From positions 1-64,000 of the forward strand of contig MCFE01000159.1 in assembly GCA_002104905.1 (NCBI GenBank): a DNA stretch of 64,000 nt, written 5' to 3'. The stretch comes from Basidiobolus meristosporus CBS 931.73. Taxonomy: Eukaryota; Basidiobolomycota; Basidiobolomycetes; Basidiobolales; Basidiobolaceae. The position numbers were made by a program, and so were the translations under genes. Under the pieces are notes generated by a model, which did not search any database, had not been told where the DNA came from, and saw nothing but the letters and a program-made list of their open reading frames with translations. Numbering within the stretch: the stretch's first letter is position 1; each line of letters begins with the position of its first letter. This document shows, one piece after another, positions 23,079 to 33,333 of this stretch.

Positions 23079-24894
23079 ATAGGAAGCCTAGGAATGGAAT
23101 ACCTAGTAGAGAGCAGAAGCTCTGTACTGTGATATTTAGCCATTTCAGAGTGAGAGTGGAGTATACATTTGGATATCTAAGAGATTAAGTAAAATAGTCA
23201 AAATACGTATTAATGCACAGTGTTGTCATACAAGAAGACATCCATGGAGAGAAATGCTTCTGGAGCATTATGAAGAGTAAATAAAGCATGAAAAGCAGTG
23301 CTCTTAGCAATATAAGTAGGATTCAGCTCAACTACTGGTAACTGAGTCCTACTACTGGCATTTTGGTAGATGTTAGAGTGCCAGATTGATCCTGCACTAT
23401 TAACAAGCTGACTTTATGTTGCACTATCTATTGGAACCAGAATAATTTCTTTGCTGCTGAACTCAGGTGGCTCAATGTCATAGCCAAGAATTAAGCCACT
23501 TTCTAATGTAATAGCAGTGAACCACCATACAGTCTTTGAAGCACAACAACAGTGCCCAAAGATATAGCCCACAGAAAAATCTATCACAACATTAGAGGGT
23601 GAGGTTGCAGTGCTGATACCAAAGCCTAAAAATCAAAGGACATTGAAGATCTGTGAAGCTGTAGAGTGCAATGATGAGCAGTAGGCTAATAGTTGAGAGG
23701 CCATTAGAAGTCTGGCATGCTATCACCTAAAGGCTGGCATATCATGGGACCATCAGGAACTGAAGGCCAAGCAGATTGTGCTTGACTTGTTCCATGAACA
23801 TTATCCTGTATTTGAACAAGCAAACAGATTTCAGGCCAGCATTGGTATATCAAGAAGGCACCTTGAGAATAGCAGAAGCTAACAAAGGCTAAAGATCAAG
23901 GATGCTATTGCTAAAAACCAGTGGCTTCCTCAAGATCCTGGTAAAAGCAGGGCCAGAAGCTCTAAATAGGCATCAAAGAGACATCAGATAGCTTGAAGAG
24001 TGCCAATAAGAGACAAGCAGGCAGACACAGATGCACCAGCACAACATTTGTTAAGAAAAATGTGTAATTTGGCTTGAGAAGCTCACAGTGAAAGTAGCAG
24101 TGGAGGACCTGGCGTAATAAAATCTGGCAGCTACATACAGAGCCCATCATAACATGGACTGAGAGCTCAAAACAAGTGGGAAAAAATGTTAGGTTACCTG
24201 CAAAGTGTCAGCAAAGTACAAGCAGCCCAAAGCAGATGCATGAGAGCAGTATTAACAAGGAGAAAACACACTTCAATACAAGAAGCACTTAGACAAAGCA
24301 GTAGTTAAAGACCTGGCAGTAATAAAGAAAAGGTGAAGGGAAAAAAGTCTACCAAAGCCAGAGAGGTAAGCATGAGGAAAATGCTGCAGTTCTTGCCAAT
24401 TAATGCTGTAAGCCCAGAACAGACTGAATTTCCACATAGCCAAGAAGAATTACCAACAAGAAAGCCGCAGTTTTCACAAGAGTTGGAAGCGCAGCCAGTT
24501 GAGCTACACTCCAGCAAGGTAGATGAGCTTGCTGAAAAAAGCAATTTGTCTACCATGGCATCCACAGCCTCCACAGCCTCCATTGTTGAGATAGTGGGGA
24601 TCCCACTGACAGACAAAGCTACAACATCAAGAGCTCAAAAGACTATCACAATGCCTTCAGCGGAGTTTTGGAACATTAATAGGCACACCAGGAGGTTGCA
24701 GCACTTCTTCAAGAGCAGTGCTCAAAAAAACATACTGGAATATTGCAAGGATTTATTGCAAAGACTGGCAGATGAGGAGCTAGACCTTACAGTGCTGGCT
24801 GAAACCAGGACGTGTGGGAACCAGTGAATGAACAATGGCATAAAGCCATTGGGTTCCTGCCAAAGTTGTGGAACCAGAGTGTTACAGCAGAAAT
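23079..24894. other. Repeat debris; no recognisable gene
   Basis: The part 23440-23650 is the reverse complement of the 6700-6900 repeat. A 164-codon open frame (24333-24827), rich in Ser, Gln and Glu, has no motif I recognise, no intron signals and CpG-poor sequence like its transposon surroundings. I do not call it a gene. Confidence 0.5.
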
Positions 24895-25118
24895 ACTTAT
24901 TGGACTTGTTTCATCATTCCAGCTGATCATAGTGCCCAATAGTGCCATAGCATGCCAGATGGTACCTGATCATGCCACAGAGTGCCAGATAGTGCCATAT
25001 AGTGCCAATTTGGGATCAAAATTGACATGCATATGACCCTAAAATACCAAATTAATAACAAAATATACAGCACTTTCTGGCACTATGATCAATGGCACAA
25101 TGGAACAAGTCTATTGAG
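24895..25118. repeat. Short foldback/MITE-like element
   Basis: The left end (tattggacttgtttcat) and right end (complement caatagacttgttccat) form inverted arms of about 40 bp that include tgatcatagtgcc. Several atagtgcca motifs lie between them. The ends match those of the large foldback at 159-5905, so it is a short member of the same family or the terminus of the adjacent CACTA copy. Confidence 0.6.
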
Positions 25119-25544
25119 TGGTGGATTTTAATGGAGTTACTTGTTGAGTGTGGGGTTGGGCTTAATGTTAGTGTAGGGTATAGAGACTTGTATAGGTCAA
25201 TACAATTGGCAATTGAGGTACAACTTCAATTTGTATGCATGAAAAGTAAGAGAAACAGTTGAGTCAGGAAGTAAGGAGTGTGAAAAAGAGACAATAGCAA
25301 ATCAATTTACACAAACATAGGAGGCAATAGAGTGTCCAGGATCAGAAAGTGAGCAAATTGGCAGGGAAGCAATCAAAAGCCACTTATACATTGTTGTGAT
25401 GAAAAATTTTGACAAGGTTTTTTGTGAAATCTGGGGTGCAATTGTTTTTCAATGGTCTCTGAACGGTGTCCTGACAGGATCAGTATCTCTTAGTCATGGG
25501 ACATTAACTTTGTGATGGCCTTTTGACGGGATCATCTCAATAAT
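25119..25544. other. Unassigned spacer
   Basis: AT-rich sequence between the short foldback and the CACTA copy. No open frame or repeat partner was found beyond a ~30-bp resemblance of 25215-25245 to the complement of 15395-15425. Confidence 0.4.
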
Positions 25545-26965
25545 TTCTCATAGGGTGTACAATTTGATCATCAGTATAGAGATATTATTGAAAAGCAAAT
25601 GCATTGCTCCCAGTGGAAAGCTTTTGCTCCAACAGATACCCTCTATCTTAAGTTTCTCAGGTTTCCAATTGATTCTATATTTCAGCTAATGGCTTATAAC
25701 TTGCCAACTTTGCTGCAATTGCATGCTTACTTGTATACATTATCTCTGTTGGAAGATAATGTTCATAGTGTTGGTGTTTGGGTAATACTAATATATGTGA
25801 GTTAAGGTGCAAATCATCTGGATCTCACAAATTTAACAGCAATACAATCCATTGTGCCCAGAAAAGCTGGCTATCTTACTGATGGCTGGGGTATCTTAAA
25901 TGCAGGTAATAATATGCACTTTGCTCAAAAGTCATTAACTGTCATCCCACTGGAAAGCATATAAAATTCATCCAGAAATGGATATAGGTAGCTATCCAGA
26001 TTGGATGGTGATTTAGTCCCAGATACCAGTGGGACTTCAATTGGATTTTTGCCCTGATACCATAAGAGAGGTGGCAGATTCAGGTTGACGCAAATCAGTG
26101 GCCAGCAGTATTTGCTGATAGAGTACTTGTTTGATGAGAATCAATCAAGTGCTAAGGCAAAGGCATGATCACACATACCTTCAAGGTAGCCATGGTTTTT
26201 TAGCTGTTTGTGTGTTTGCCATCAAACTGTTGTAAGAGTCTTGGAGATATTGGAAGTGATTGGGAGAACAAGTAGATTATGTGGTTTTCACTTAATGATT
26301 TATTGAATGTAAAAGTAGTATTTATACTTTTACATGGTCTTGGCATTACAAACACGTAGAATAGGTTAAGGAAGGTCCCAAGAACATGTGTGCAAAGTTT
26401 GGGGCTGTTTGGACAACTTTGAGAATTTTCATGTTCTGGGTACCTGGTATTTTGGTGAAAATATTCTAAGTAAATCCCGACAAGGAATTTGGTCAGTATT
26501 CTCTAGGATTTGAAGATGATGATCTAAGTGACTAAGTTAGGTGAATATTTAGGTGGAAAATACGAATTTTTACAACACAAACATATTGGATATGTTGGCA
26601 CTTGATTGATACTGAGTATGATACTATATAGCTCTGCAATATTTGCTAGACTGCATGAGCTTCTTTAGGTGGGGTATTACCAGAATATATCCAGTGTGTG
26701 AACAATGTTTTCCCTCAATGGTGGTGGATTCCTGACAATTTGGACACATTGAATGGTGGCATTTTGAATGCCATGCAACTGTTGACACATGCTGAAGTCA
26801 GGACAGTCTCTGGGTAATATGTTGCCAGCTACATGATGGTTGTCCATTTTTACCATGAACATGGTAAGTTGCATCCTGGAATGATTTTGACAAGAAGTTG
26901 TAATAAATCCTCAAAGCCCCCATTACTGATATTAGTGGAAACATGGCACTTCTCTAGACATAATA
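25545..26965 (-). pseudogene. CACTA/EnSpm Tnp2-type transposase, decayed, minus strand
   Basis: Read on the minus strand, 26965 to 26578 and 26222 to 25545 parallel the plus-strand copy 27400-28500. Conserved pieces include a CP.C zinc pair with a following IPHLKKLM-like segment, DGF/D*FSSNKYS, WP...NLNLPP, LVSGTKSPSNLDSYLYPFLDE and KAGYLTDGWGI. These match the Tnp2 (Transposase_21) pattern of a DG(F/Y) strand, NLPP and a GPK.P...YL.PL..EL motif. Stops and frameshifts occur throughout. The copy is interrupted by the solo copia LTR 26228-26577. Family assignment rests on motif pattern, not on a search. Confidence 0.65.
26228..26577 (-). repeat. Solo copia LTR, minus strand, TSD caaac
   Basis: A 350-bp LTR of the 186-5183 family, inverted. 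It is flanked by caaac at 26223-26227 and 26578-26582. The inverted paralogous copy reads ccaatatgtttgatggc near 27812-27828, the intact empty site, which confirms the insertion and the duplication. Confidence 0.95.
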
Positions 26966-27557
26966 TTGTTAGGAAGAGAAAAAGGCTATGTGGCTATTGT
27001 GGCAAGCCTCTCAGCCATGAAGCATGCAGACAGCATAGGAAGCAATACAAGGATCAAGGCCAGTGTTTTGCCACGGAAGTTGTATTGACCATTCATTGGT
27101 CACTATTTTACCAACATTATCTTGCTGGCCAGTTGGTACTTCTATTTTGGCACCTGGCTGTCTTTGTCACCTTGTGCAAACTGAGTCAGGTGAGTTTGTG
27201 ATGCCTTAAGGCTCACCTCAGCCTTCTGAATATGGCATGCAGGGTGCCAGCTCTGACAAAGAAGGCTCACTGATAGATTGTAAGCCTATCTCCCCTAACA
27301 ACAGTACCACACATGAGCCCAGTCAAACCCTAGTATGCAATGAGACAGCACCCATTGAAACAAATGCCAAGGATACTTTGTGGAGCCAAGTGAGCACAGT
27401 GATCCATCTACTGGTTAATGATGTAATGTTGTGGCTAGAGAAGTGGTGCATTTCCACTAATATCAGTAATGGGGGCTTTGAGGATTTATTACCACTTCTT
27501 GTCAAAATCATTCCAGGATGCAACTTACCATGTTCATGGTAAAAATGGACAACCATC

Positions 27558-29020
27558 ATGCAGCTGGCAACATATGAACCAGAGATGGTCCTGACTCCAG
27601 CATGTGTCAACAGGTGCATGGCATTCACATCCAAAAATGCCACCATTGCAATGTGTCCAAATTGTCAGGAATCCACCACCATTGAGGGAAAACATTGTTC
27701 ACACACTGGATATATTCTGGTAATACCCCACCTAAAGAAGCTCATGCAGTCTAGCAAATATTGCAGAGCTATATAGTATCATACTCAGTATCAATCAAGT
27801 GCCAACATATCCAATATGTTTGATGGCAAACACACAAACAGCTAAAAAACCATGGCTACCTTGAAGGTATGTATGACCATGCCTTTGCTTTAGCACTTGA
27901 TGGATTCTCATTAAACAAGTACTGTACCAGCAAATCCTGCTGGTCACCAATTCTCATCTTCCTCAATCTGCCATCTATCTTACAGTATCAGAGCCAAAAT
28001 CTGATGGTAGTCTTACTGGTATCTGGGCCTAATTTACCATCCAGCCTGGATAACTACCTGTATCAATTGCTGGATGAGTTTTGTATGCTTTCCAGCAGGA
28101 TAACAGTTAATGGCTTTCATGTAAAAGTGCATATTATTATCTGCATTTGAGATACTCCAGCCATTAGCAAGATAGCCAGCATTTCTGGGAAAAATGGATG
28201 GTATTGTTGTCAAATGTGTGAGATCCAGGGAATTTACACCATAACACACACACATTATTATTACCCAGGCACCAACACTAAGAACATCATCTTGCCACAG
28301 AGAAAACATACAGAAGTCAGCATGCAATTGCAGCAAAGTTTGCAAGTTATGAGCCATTGGCTGCAATGTGGAGTCAATTAGAAGCCAGATATACTTTAGA
28401 TAGAAGGTATCCATTGGAGCAAAAGCTTTCCACTGGGAGCAATGTATGTGCTTTTCCACAATATCCCTATACTGATGACCAAGTTGTACATAGGGCATTT
28501 CAAACTAAATGAGCCCTTTGAGATACTGGAGAAATTTGTAAGAATTGGCGAGATATTACAGAGTATCCACTATTCCAAGTACTTCTCACAGGCTCCAATA
28601 AATATTCTTATGCATATGCAACAATACAAATGCAAAGATTGGATGAACTGTATATGTACTTATTCAAGTGGCAATCTGAAGCTGTTCCTATGAACAGTAC
28701 ATTGGAAGCATTGGGAGTCATATGTGGACATTGTAGGAATATTGATTCAGAAGCAGATCACCAATACCAACTTGACACATCTACAGCTGTTGTGTGAGGA
28801 GTTTATGATGGGATTTGAGCAGCTATACTACAAATATAAAGCTGAACACATCATCTCTGCTTCTATTGTATCCATTCTCTACTCCATCTTGCTTGGTGTG
28901 TGGAGAATATTGGGCTTGCTTCACCTTTTGGGAGCTTCCTATGGAGCAGATGTGTGGGTAGATAGGTAGACAAGTCAAGTTGCATGTACTACCATATCCT
29001 AATCTCATCAAGAATATTAC
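27558..29020 (+). pseudogene. Tnp2-type transposase, plus-strand copy, frameshifted
   Basis: Readable pieces in order: a zinc pair CPNC (about 27654); a YPICLMANTQT / FDGKHTNS region; ALDGFSLNKYCTSKSCWSPI (27890-27950); NLPSILQYQSQNL; LLVSGPNLPSSLDNYLYQLL (28010-28070); a segment with ISGKNGWYCC; and a C-terminal part (28724-28969) with LLCEEFMMGFEQLYYKYK followed, one frame over, by FWELPMEQMCG. The DGF, NLPP, GPxxPSxxxxYLxxLxDE order and the late FPMExxCG-like motif are typical of Tnp2 proteins. At least eight frame breaks are visible. Function as a DDE-type transposase is inferred from the family. Confidence 0.68.
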
Positions 29021-29514
29021 CTTGAAGTCTGTGATGGGTATGATGAGTTGATATATGGCGGACAGCTAGTAAGAGTTGGTAAACACTGAGGACAGATGTG
29101 CACATGGAGACACCTATGCCTATGGAATTAAGAAGCTAAGCAGCCCCAATGTGTGGGTAATCAGTTAGGTAATGCAAAGTTGGGTTGGATGAAACAAGCA
29201 ACCAATTTTTGTAAGGAAAGCTCTACCAAACTATGTTGGGTTCCTCATGGTCACAAGCCAACATCTACACCATTCACTATGGAATTCACACAAACAAGAG
29301 CCGGAGCACACCTATAAGGGGGACTAGAATCCAGCAGGGAGAAGGAATATATTGGCTAAATACTGAAAAGTTCTTTGCAGATATTAAGGAGATATTCATG
29401 GCAGAAGTGGTGGCAACATAGCATATGTTAGCAAGATGTGTATGTTACCAGCAGTACAAGGTATATGGCAATTTTGCAAGTAACACATTAAAGGCTGTAA
29501 AGTTGAGGTAATAG

Positions 29515-29863
29515 TGTTGTAAGAGTCTTGGAGATATTGGAAGTGATTGGGAGAACAAGTAGATTATGTGGTTTTCACTTGATGATTTATTGAATGTAAA
29601 AGTAGTATTTAGACTTTTACATGGTCTTGGCATTACAAACATGTAGAATAGGTTAAGGAAGGTCCCAAGAACATGTGTGCAAAGTTTGGGGCTGTTTGGA
29701 CAACTTTGAGAATTTTCATGTTCTGGGTACCTGGTTTTTTGGTGAAAATATTCTCAGTAAATCCCAACAAGGAATTTGGTCAGTATTCTCTAGGATTTAA
29801 GAGTAATGATCTAAGCGACTAAGTTAGGTGAATATTTAGGTGGAATTACAAACTTTTACAACA
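29515..29863 (-). repeat. Solo copia LTR, minus strand, TSD aatag
   Basis: A 349-bp inverted copia LTR flanked by aatag at 29510-29514 and 29864-29868. It interrupts the plus-strand CACTA copy; the related stretch near 8830-8850 (complement) has no LTR at this point. Confidence 0.95.
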
Positions 29864-30584
29864 AATAGTTGTATGTCATTTGCAGCAGGTGAGTGCATTT
29901 GTAGAGGTTAGTAGGCAGGAGGCCATAGTATTTGTTGGTTGAAACTACATGTGGAATACCCAAGGTAGTAGTGGGTAAGCAAATAAAGAGGGGTAATTCT
30001 TCAGTGGAATATATGAATTACTTAAGGGGAGGTACAAAAAGGAAATACCATTTGGTAAATTGGTATGGTAGTATTGTACAGAACTAGCTGTAGGTGGCTA
30101 TACTGTTGTGATAATGCCATTGGAGACTTGCAAAAAGGCCATCAAAATGCCATCAAGTTTTTGTCATATAAGGCAATTGGATGTATTGGCTGTTCAGATT
30201 CATTTAAAATAGTTGTAGAGCGTATTAAGACTGCTACAATGCCATGCAATTATTGTCACAGCACTAATCAAACCCCATCAAGTTTTTGAACTTTATTGGG
30301 CGGTAAATTTAGCTAAACACCATTGTGATCTTGTCATAAGATTGTTAAGAGGATCAATAATTCCAAGCTGCTGGTATTATGATGGTCTCCAAATGGGAAC
30401 CTGGCGGCTGATATGGATTGGATCCACCTGTGGGACCAAATTATTTTTCATAGGGAATATGTGTAGAACAATCAATATCCCAGGTAGAGAAAGCAGTATT
30501 GTTGCTGCAAAGAATATTTGTATGACCCTGACAGCTGATCCGGATTGGATCTACCTGCAGGACAAGTTTTTCATAGAGTTATAT

Positions 30585-31397
30585 TGTGTGTTACAGCTAA
30601 ATATGGGTTTTTTATTAACCAAATGAGTGTAAAAGCTGCATTTTTGAAAGAGGAACTTGATGAGGACTTATGTATCAACCAGCCAGATGGGTTTGCTGAC
30701 CAAGGTAGCCCCCATTTGTCTTCAAGCTCAAAAGTCCTTATAATGGCTCAAACAATCACCAAGAGCCTGGGATTGCATGATAGAAACATATTTGGAGTCT
30801 CTAAGTTTCTAAGGAAATATTGCTGACTATAAAGCTTTTTATAAGCCACATAGAGTAGGTGCAGCTCTGTTAGCTTTATATATGTATGACTTTACTATAG
30901 CTACCAATAGCCAATATCATTGGAAGTGACTAAATCCAGCATATCAAACATGTTGAAAATGTCCAACCTAGCAGAGCTTAGTGATTACTTAGGAATACAG
31001 TATCCCATAGACAGAAATACCCAGACCATCACCCTAAGCCTGTCCAATTATACTCAGGATATACTCAAGAAGTACCAAATGGAAGAACATAAGTCTGCAG
31101 CTACCCCATTGGAGGAAAACCCTGACTTGATCAAAACTTATCCAAATCCAGATAGCCTAAAGGCAACAAAAGCCCAAACTTCCCTTATAATCTATGGTTG
31201 GTGGCTTGATGTGTTTCATGCTAGGAACATATCCAGATATCCCACATTCAGTGGGAATTGTCAGCTAGCATTAATAGAACTATGGATCTGATCATAGAGC
31301 AGCATTTAAGCAGATTTTTGGATACTTTAAAGTAGCTGTGGATATTGGCTTAAGGTTCACTTGCATGGACTCACAACAGGCTTGTTGTGGAAACTCT
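30585..31397 (+). pseudogene. Copia pol fragment (RT to pre-RNase H), 5'-truncated
   Basis: RT is readable from AKYGFFINQMSVKAAFL, where the catalytic Asp of QMDVKTAFL is Ser, through ELDEDLCINQPDGFADQ. A decayed active-site region follows: ALYMYDFTIATN at about 30870-30906 in place of ALYVDDxxIATN. Then LAELSDYLGIQYPIDRNTQT leads on (30960-31020). It ends just before the LTR 31398. This copy preserves the RT stretch that was deleted from the 186-5183 element. Confidence 0.85.
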
Positions 31398-31746
31398 TGT
31401 TGTGAAAATTTGTAATTCCACCTAAATATTCACCTAACTTAGTCACTTAGATCATTACCTCCAAATCCTAGAGAATACTAACCAAAATCCTTGTTGGGAT
31501 TTACTTGTCTAATTCTCATTTTTGGGGTACCTGATACTTTGGTGAAAATATTCAAAGTTGTTCAAACAGCCCCAAACTTTGCACACATGCTCTTGGGACC
31601 TTCCTAAACCTATTCTACATGCTTGTTATGCCAAGACCATGTAAAAGTCTAAATACTACTTTTACATTCAATAAATCATTAAGTGAAAACCACATAATCT
31701 ACTTGTTCTCCCAATCACTTCCAATATCTCCAAGACTCTTACAACA
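31398..31746 (+). repeat. Copia LTR carrying an internal micro-inversion
   Basis: It begins tgttgtgaaaa and ends cttacaaca like the other LTRs. The stretch of about 43 bp at 31511-31553 (ggggtacctgatactttggt and flanks) is the reverse complement of the corresponding part of the other LTRs. No 5-bp target duplication is present. Confidence 0.9.
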
Positions 31747-32090
31747 CAAACAGCCCCAAACTTTGCGCACATGTTCTTGGGGCCTTCTTCAGTATAATTT
31801 ATGTGCTTGTTTTGCCAAGATCATGTCAAAGTATCAATACTACTTTTACATTAAATAAGTCATAAATGAAAGCCACATATTCTACTTGTTCTCCCAATCT
31901 CTTCCAGTATCTCTGAAACTCTCACAATGTGCATTACCCTATAAAAATAACTTTGTCCTGTGGGTGGAAAATATTCAAAGTAAATCCCTACCAGGAATTT
32001 GGTTGGAATTCTCTAAGATTTGTAGGTAATGACGTAGGTGATCAAGTTAGATGAATATTTAGATGTAATTACAAAATTTACAAGAGGTAT
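31747..32090. repeat. Two older copia LTR fragments in opposite orientations
   Basis: The part 31747-31930 matches the distal part of the copia LTR in plus orientation (caaacagccccaaactttgc onward, to aaactctcacaa). The part 31960-32085 matches the proximal LTR part in minus orientation. Both are more diverged than the complete LTRs in the window. Confidence 0.8.
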
Positions 32091-33333
32091 ACCCTTAAGA
32101 TTGGTCGTCAACTATAAGGGACTCAGGTTATGAAAGTATTCAAGGCATATTTTGATAAGCTCTATGCATTGACCAGTTTTATGAGTGGTTTTGGTCTTGA
32201 CTAAATATTTACATCAATATTGGACCTGGATTTTTGAGCCAGTATCTAGTAGGAGTTGCTTATACATCAACCTGAGTCCAGTACTAGTCATAGCATTTGG
32301 TTGTGTTGCCAATTTCTCATCAGTATGCAAACTGAAGAGTTGTAGAGCACAGTAATTTTTCTCTATATAAATAGTAGCTGTTTTGCACAATCAGAATGCA
32401 TTTTCCTAATCTTGTCATTTTTTTCAACTAATTTTGCACTTGCTAATCCGAAGTTTAGCAGCTATTAGTTAGGTACATCTGTAGCTCACTTGACTGCGAA
32501 CGGCAGGAATTTCAATCCATATTTTCAGATCTCTAACCCTGGCCCTCGGAGTATCCTGTCAAACTTCTATATCTGTAAATCACTGCTGGTATCCCACTAA
32601 AAAAGACTACTTGGCAACGGTTATCACCAAGCCCTTCCGAGCATGAATATTCTACCTTGGCTCACTCCGCAGGCTAAATGTATGACACATTATGACTGGC
32701 TTATCCATCACGTCACTTTGAGGTGTAAATCTACCTAGCACGGTACCAATTGAATGATTCCATCAGGTGGTACAAGCATCTGTAGGCAACATAGGATCAA
32801 TCCAATAATGCCATAACACCAACCGGCCAAATATAACCGCCAGTATCTTGGAAGGTAACTCGTTTAACGGTGAACTTAAGACTGCGTACAACGCCTTCGG
32901 GCCGTCCTTGCGCCGACCTCCGCGGGATAGAATGTCGCTGAGAGGTAAGCCACGGTATCATCGCTATTCAATCTGAATTCCCCAATCTGTACATATTTGT
33001 ATCACATTGACAATACCACTGCGGATTGCTACAATTCAAACCAGCCCACCACGAGGGCCAACGGAGGTCCAGTATTAGAGGGGGTTTACATATTGCTAAT
33101 AGGGAACGAGTGGGCAAAATTCCACCCCAAGTGGTCAATATCATCCCATAACTGTTCCCATACTACAACTATGTATTTACTAGTTCGCCCTAGACGAAGA
33201 AAAGGGTTCGTCCGTTGTGGGACTTCAGGATTTGTCAGTTGAAGTTTGAGGTCTACACACCGCCCCCAGCTATCCTAAACAACCAAATACCCACGGGTCG
33301 TGCGATGGCGGGGTCGGGGGTTCATTTATTCGA
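32091..33333. other. Transition zone without recognisable genes
   Basis: Up to about 32450 the sequence is AT-rich and nearly CpG-free like the repeats to its left; beyond it CpG becomes frequent. No open frame with an ATG and a recognisable product was found. It also holds the downstream region of the minus-strand GPC1 gene. Confidence 0.5.

Larger units (their letters stand above)
26970..30440 (+). mobile_element. CACTA/EnSpm (Tnp2-type) element, plus strand, decayed
   Basis: The element starts beside the head of the minus-strand copy, forming an inverted pair centred near 26.97 kb. It begins with a basic zinc-finger-like stretch CGYCGKPLSHEACRQHRK (26991-27044), followed by the transposase region (27558-29020) and a distal part (29085-30440) shared in inverted form with 9768-8240. 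It is interrupted by the solo LTR 29515-29863. No CACTA terminal pair could be pinned down, so the outer limits are approximate. Confidence 0.65.

Noticed and set aside
18143-23083. Target-site duplication for gypsy copy B
   Set aside because: The flanks tagag and atagg do not match at 4-6 bp in any register I tried.
24333-24827. 164-codon open frame in repeat DNA
   Set aside because: No motif, no homologue in the window, CpG-poor context like the surrounding transposon debris.
5184-30440. CRISPR array or short tandem repeat array
   Set aside because: Repeats here are dispersed or inverted, without regular spacing; this is a eukaryotic sequence.
1-32450. RIP-type mutation (directional C-to-T in CpA) as the main cause of the stop codons
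   Set aside because: Stops differ between copies by many substitution types (G to T, A to T, indels), not mainly C to T; CpG loss fits methylation-driven decay better.
32484-32520. Second tRNA-like stretch (tagctcacttg...tttcaatcc)
   Set aside because: The A-box and B-box matches are imperfect and only about 25 bp apart; no acceptor stem pairs.
32997-33242. 81-codon open frame near GPC1
   Set aside because: Non-ATG start and no motif.
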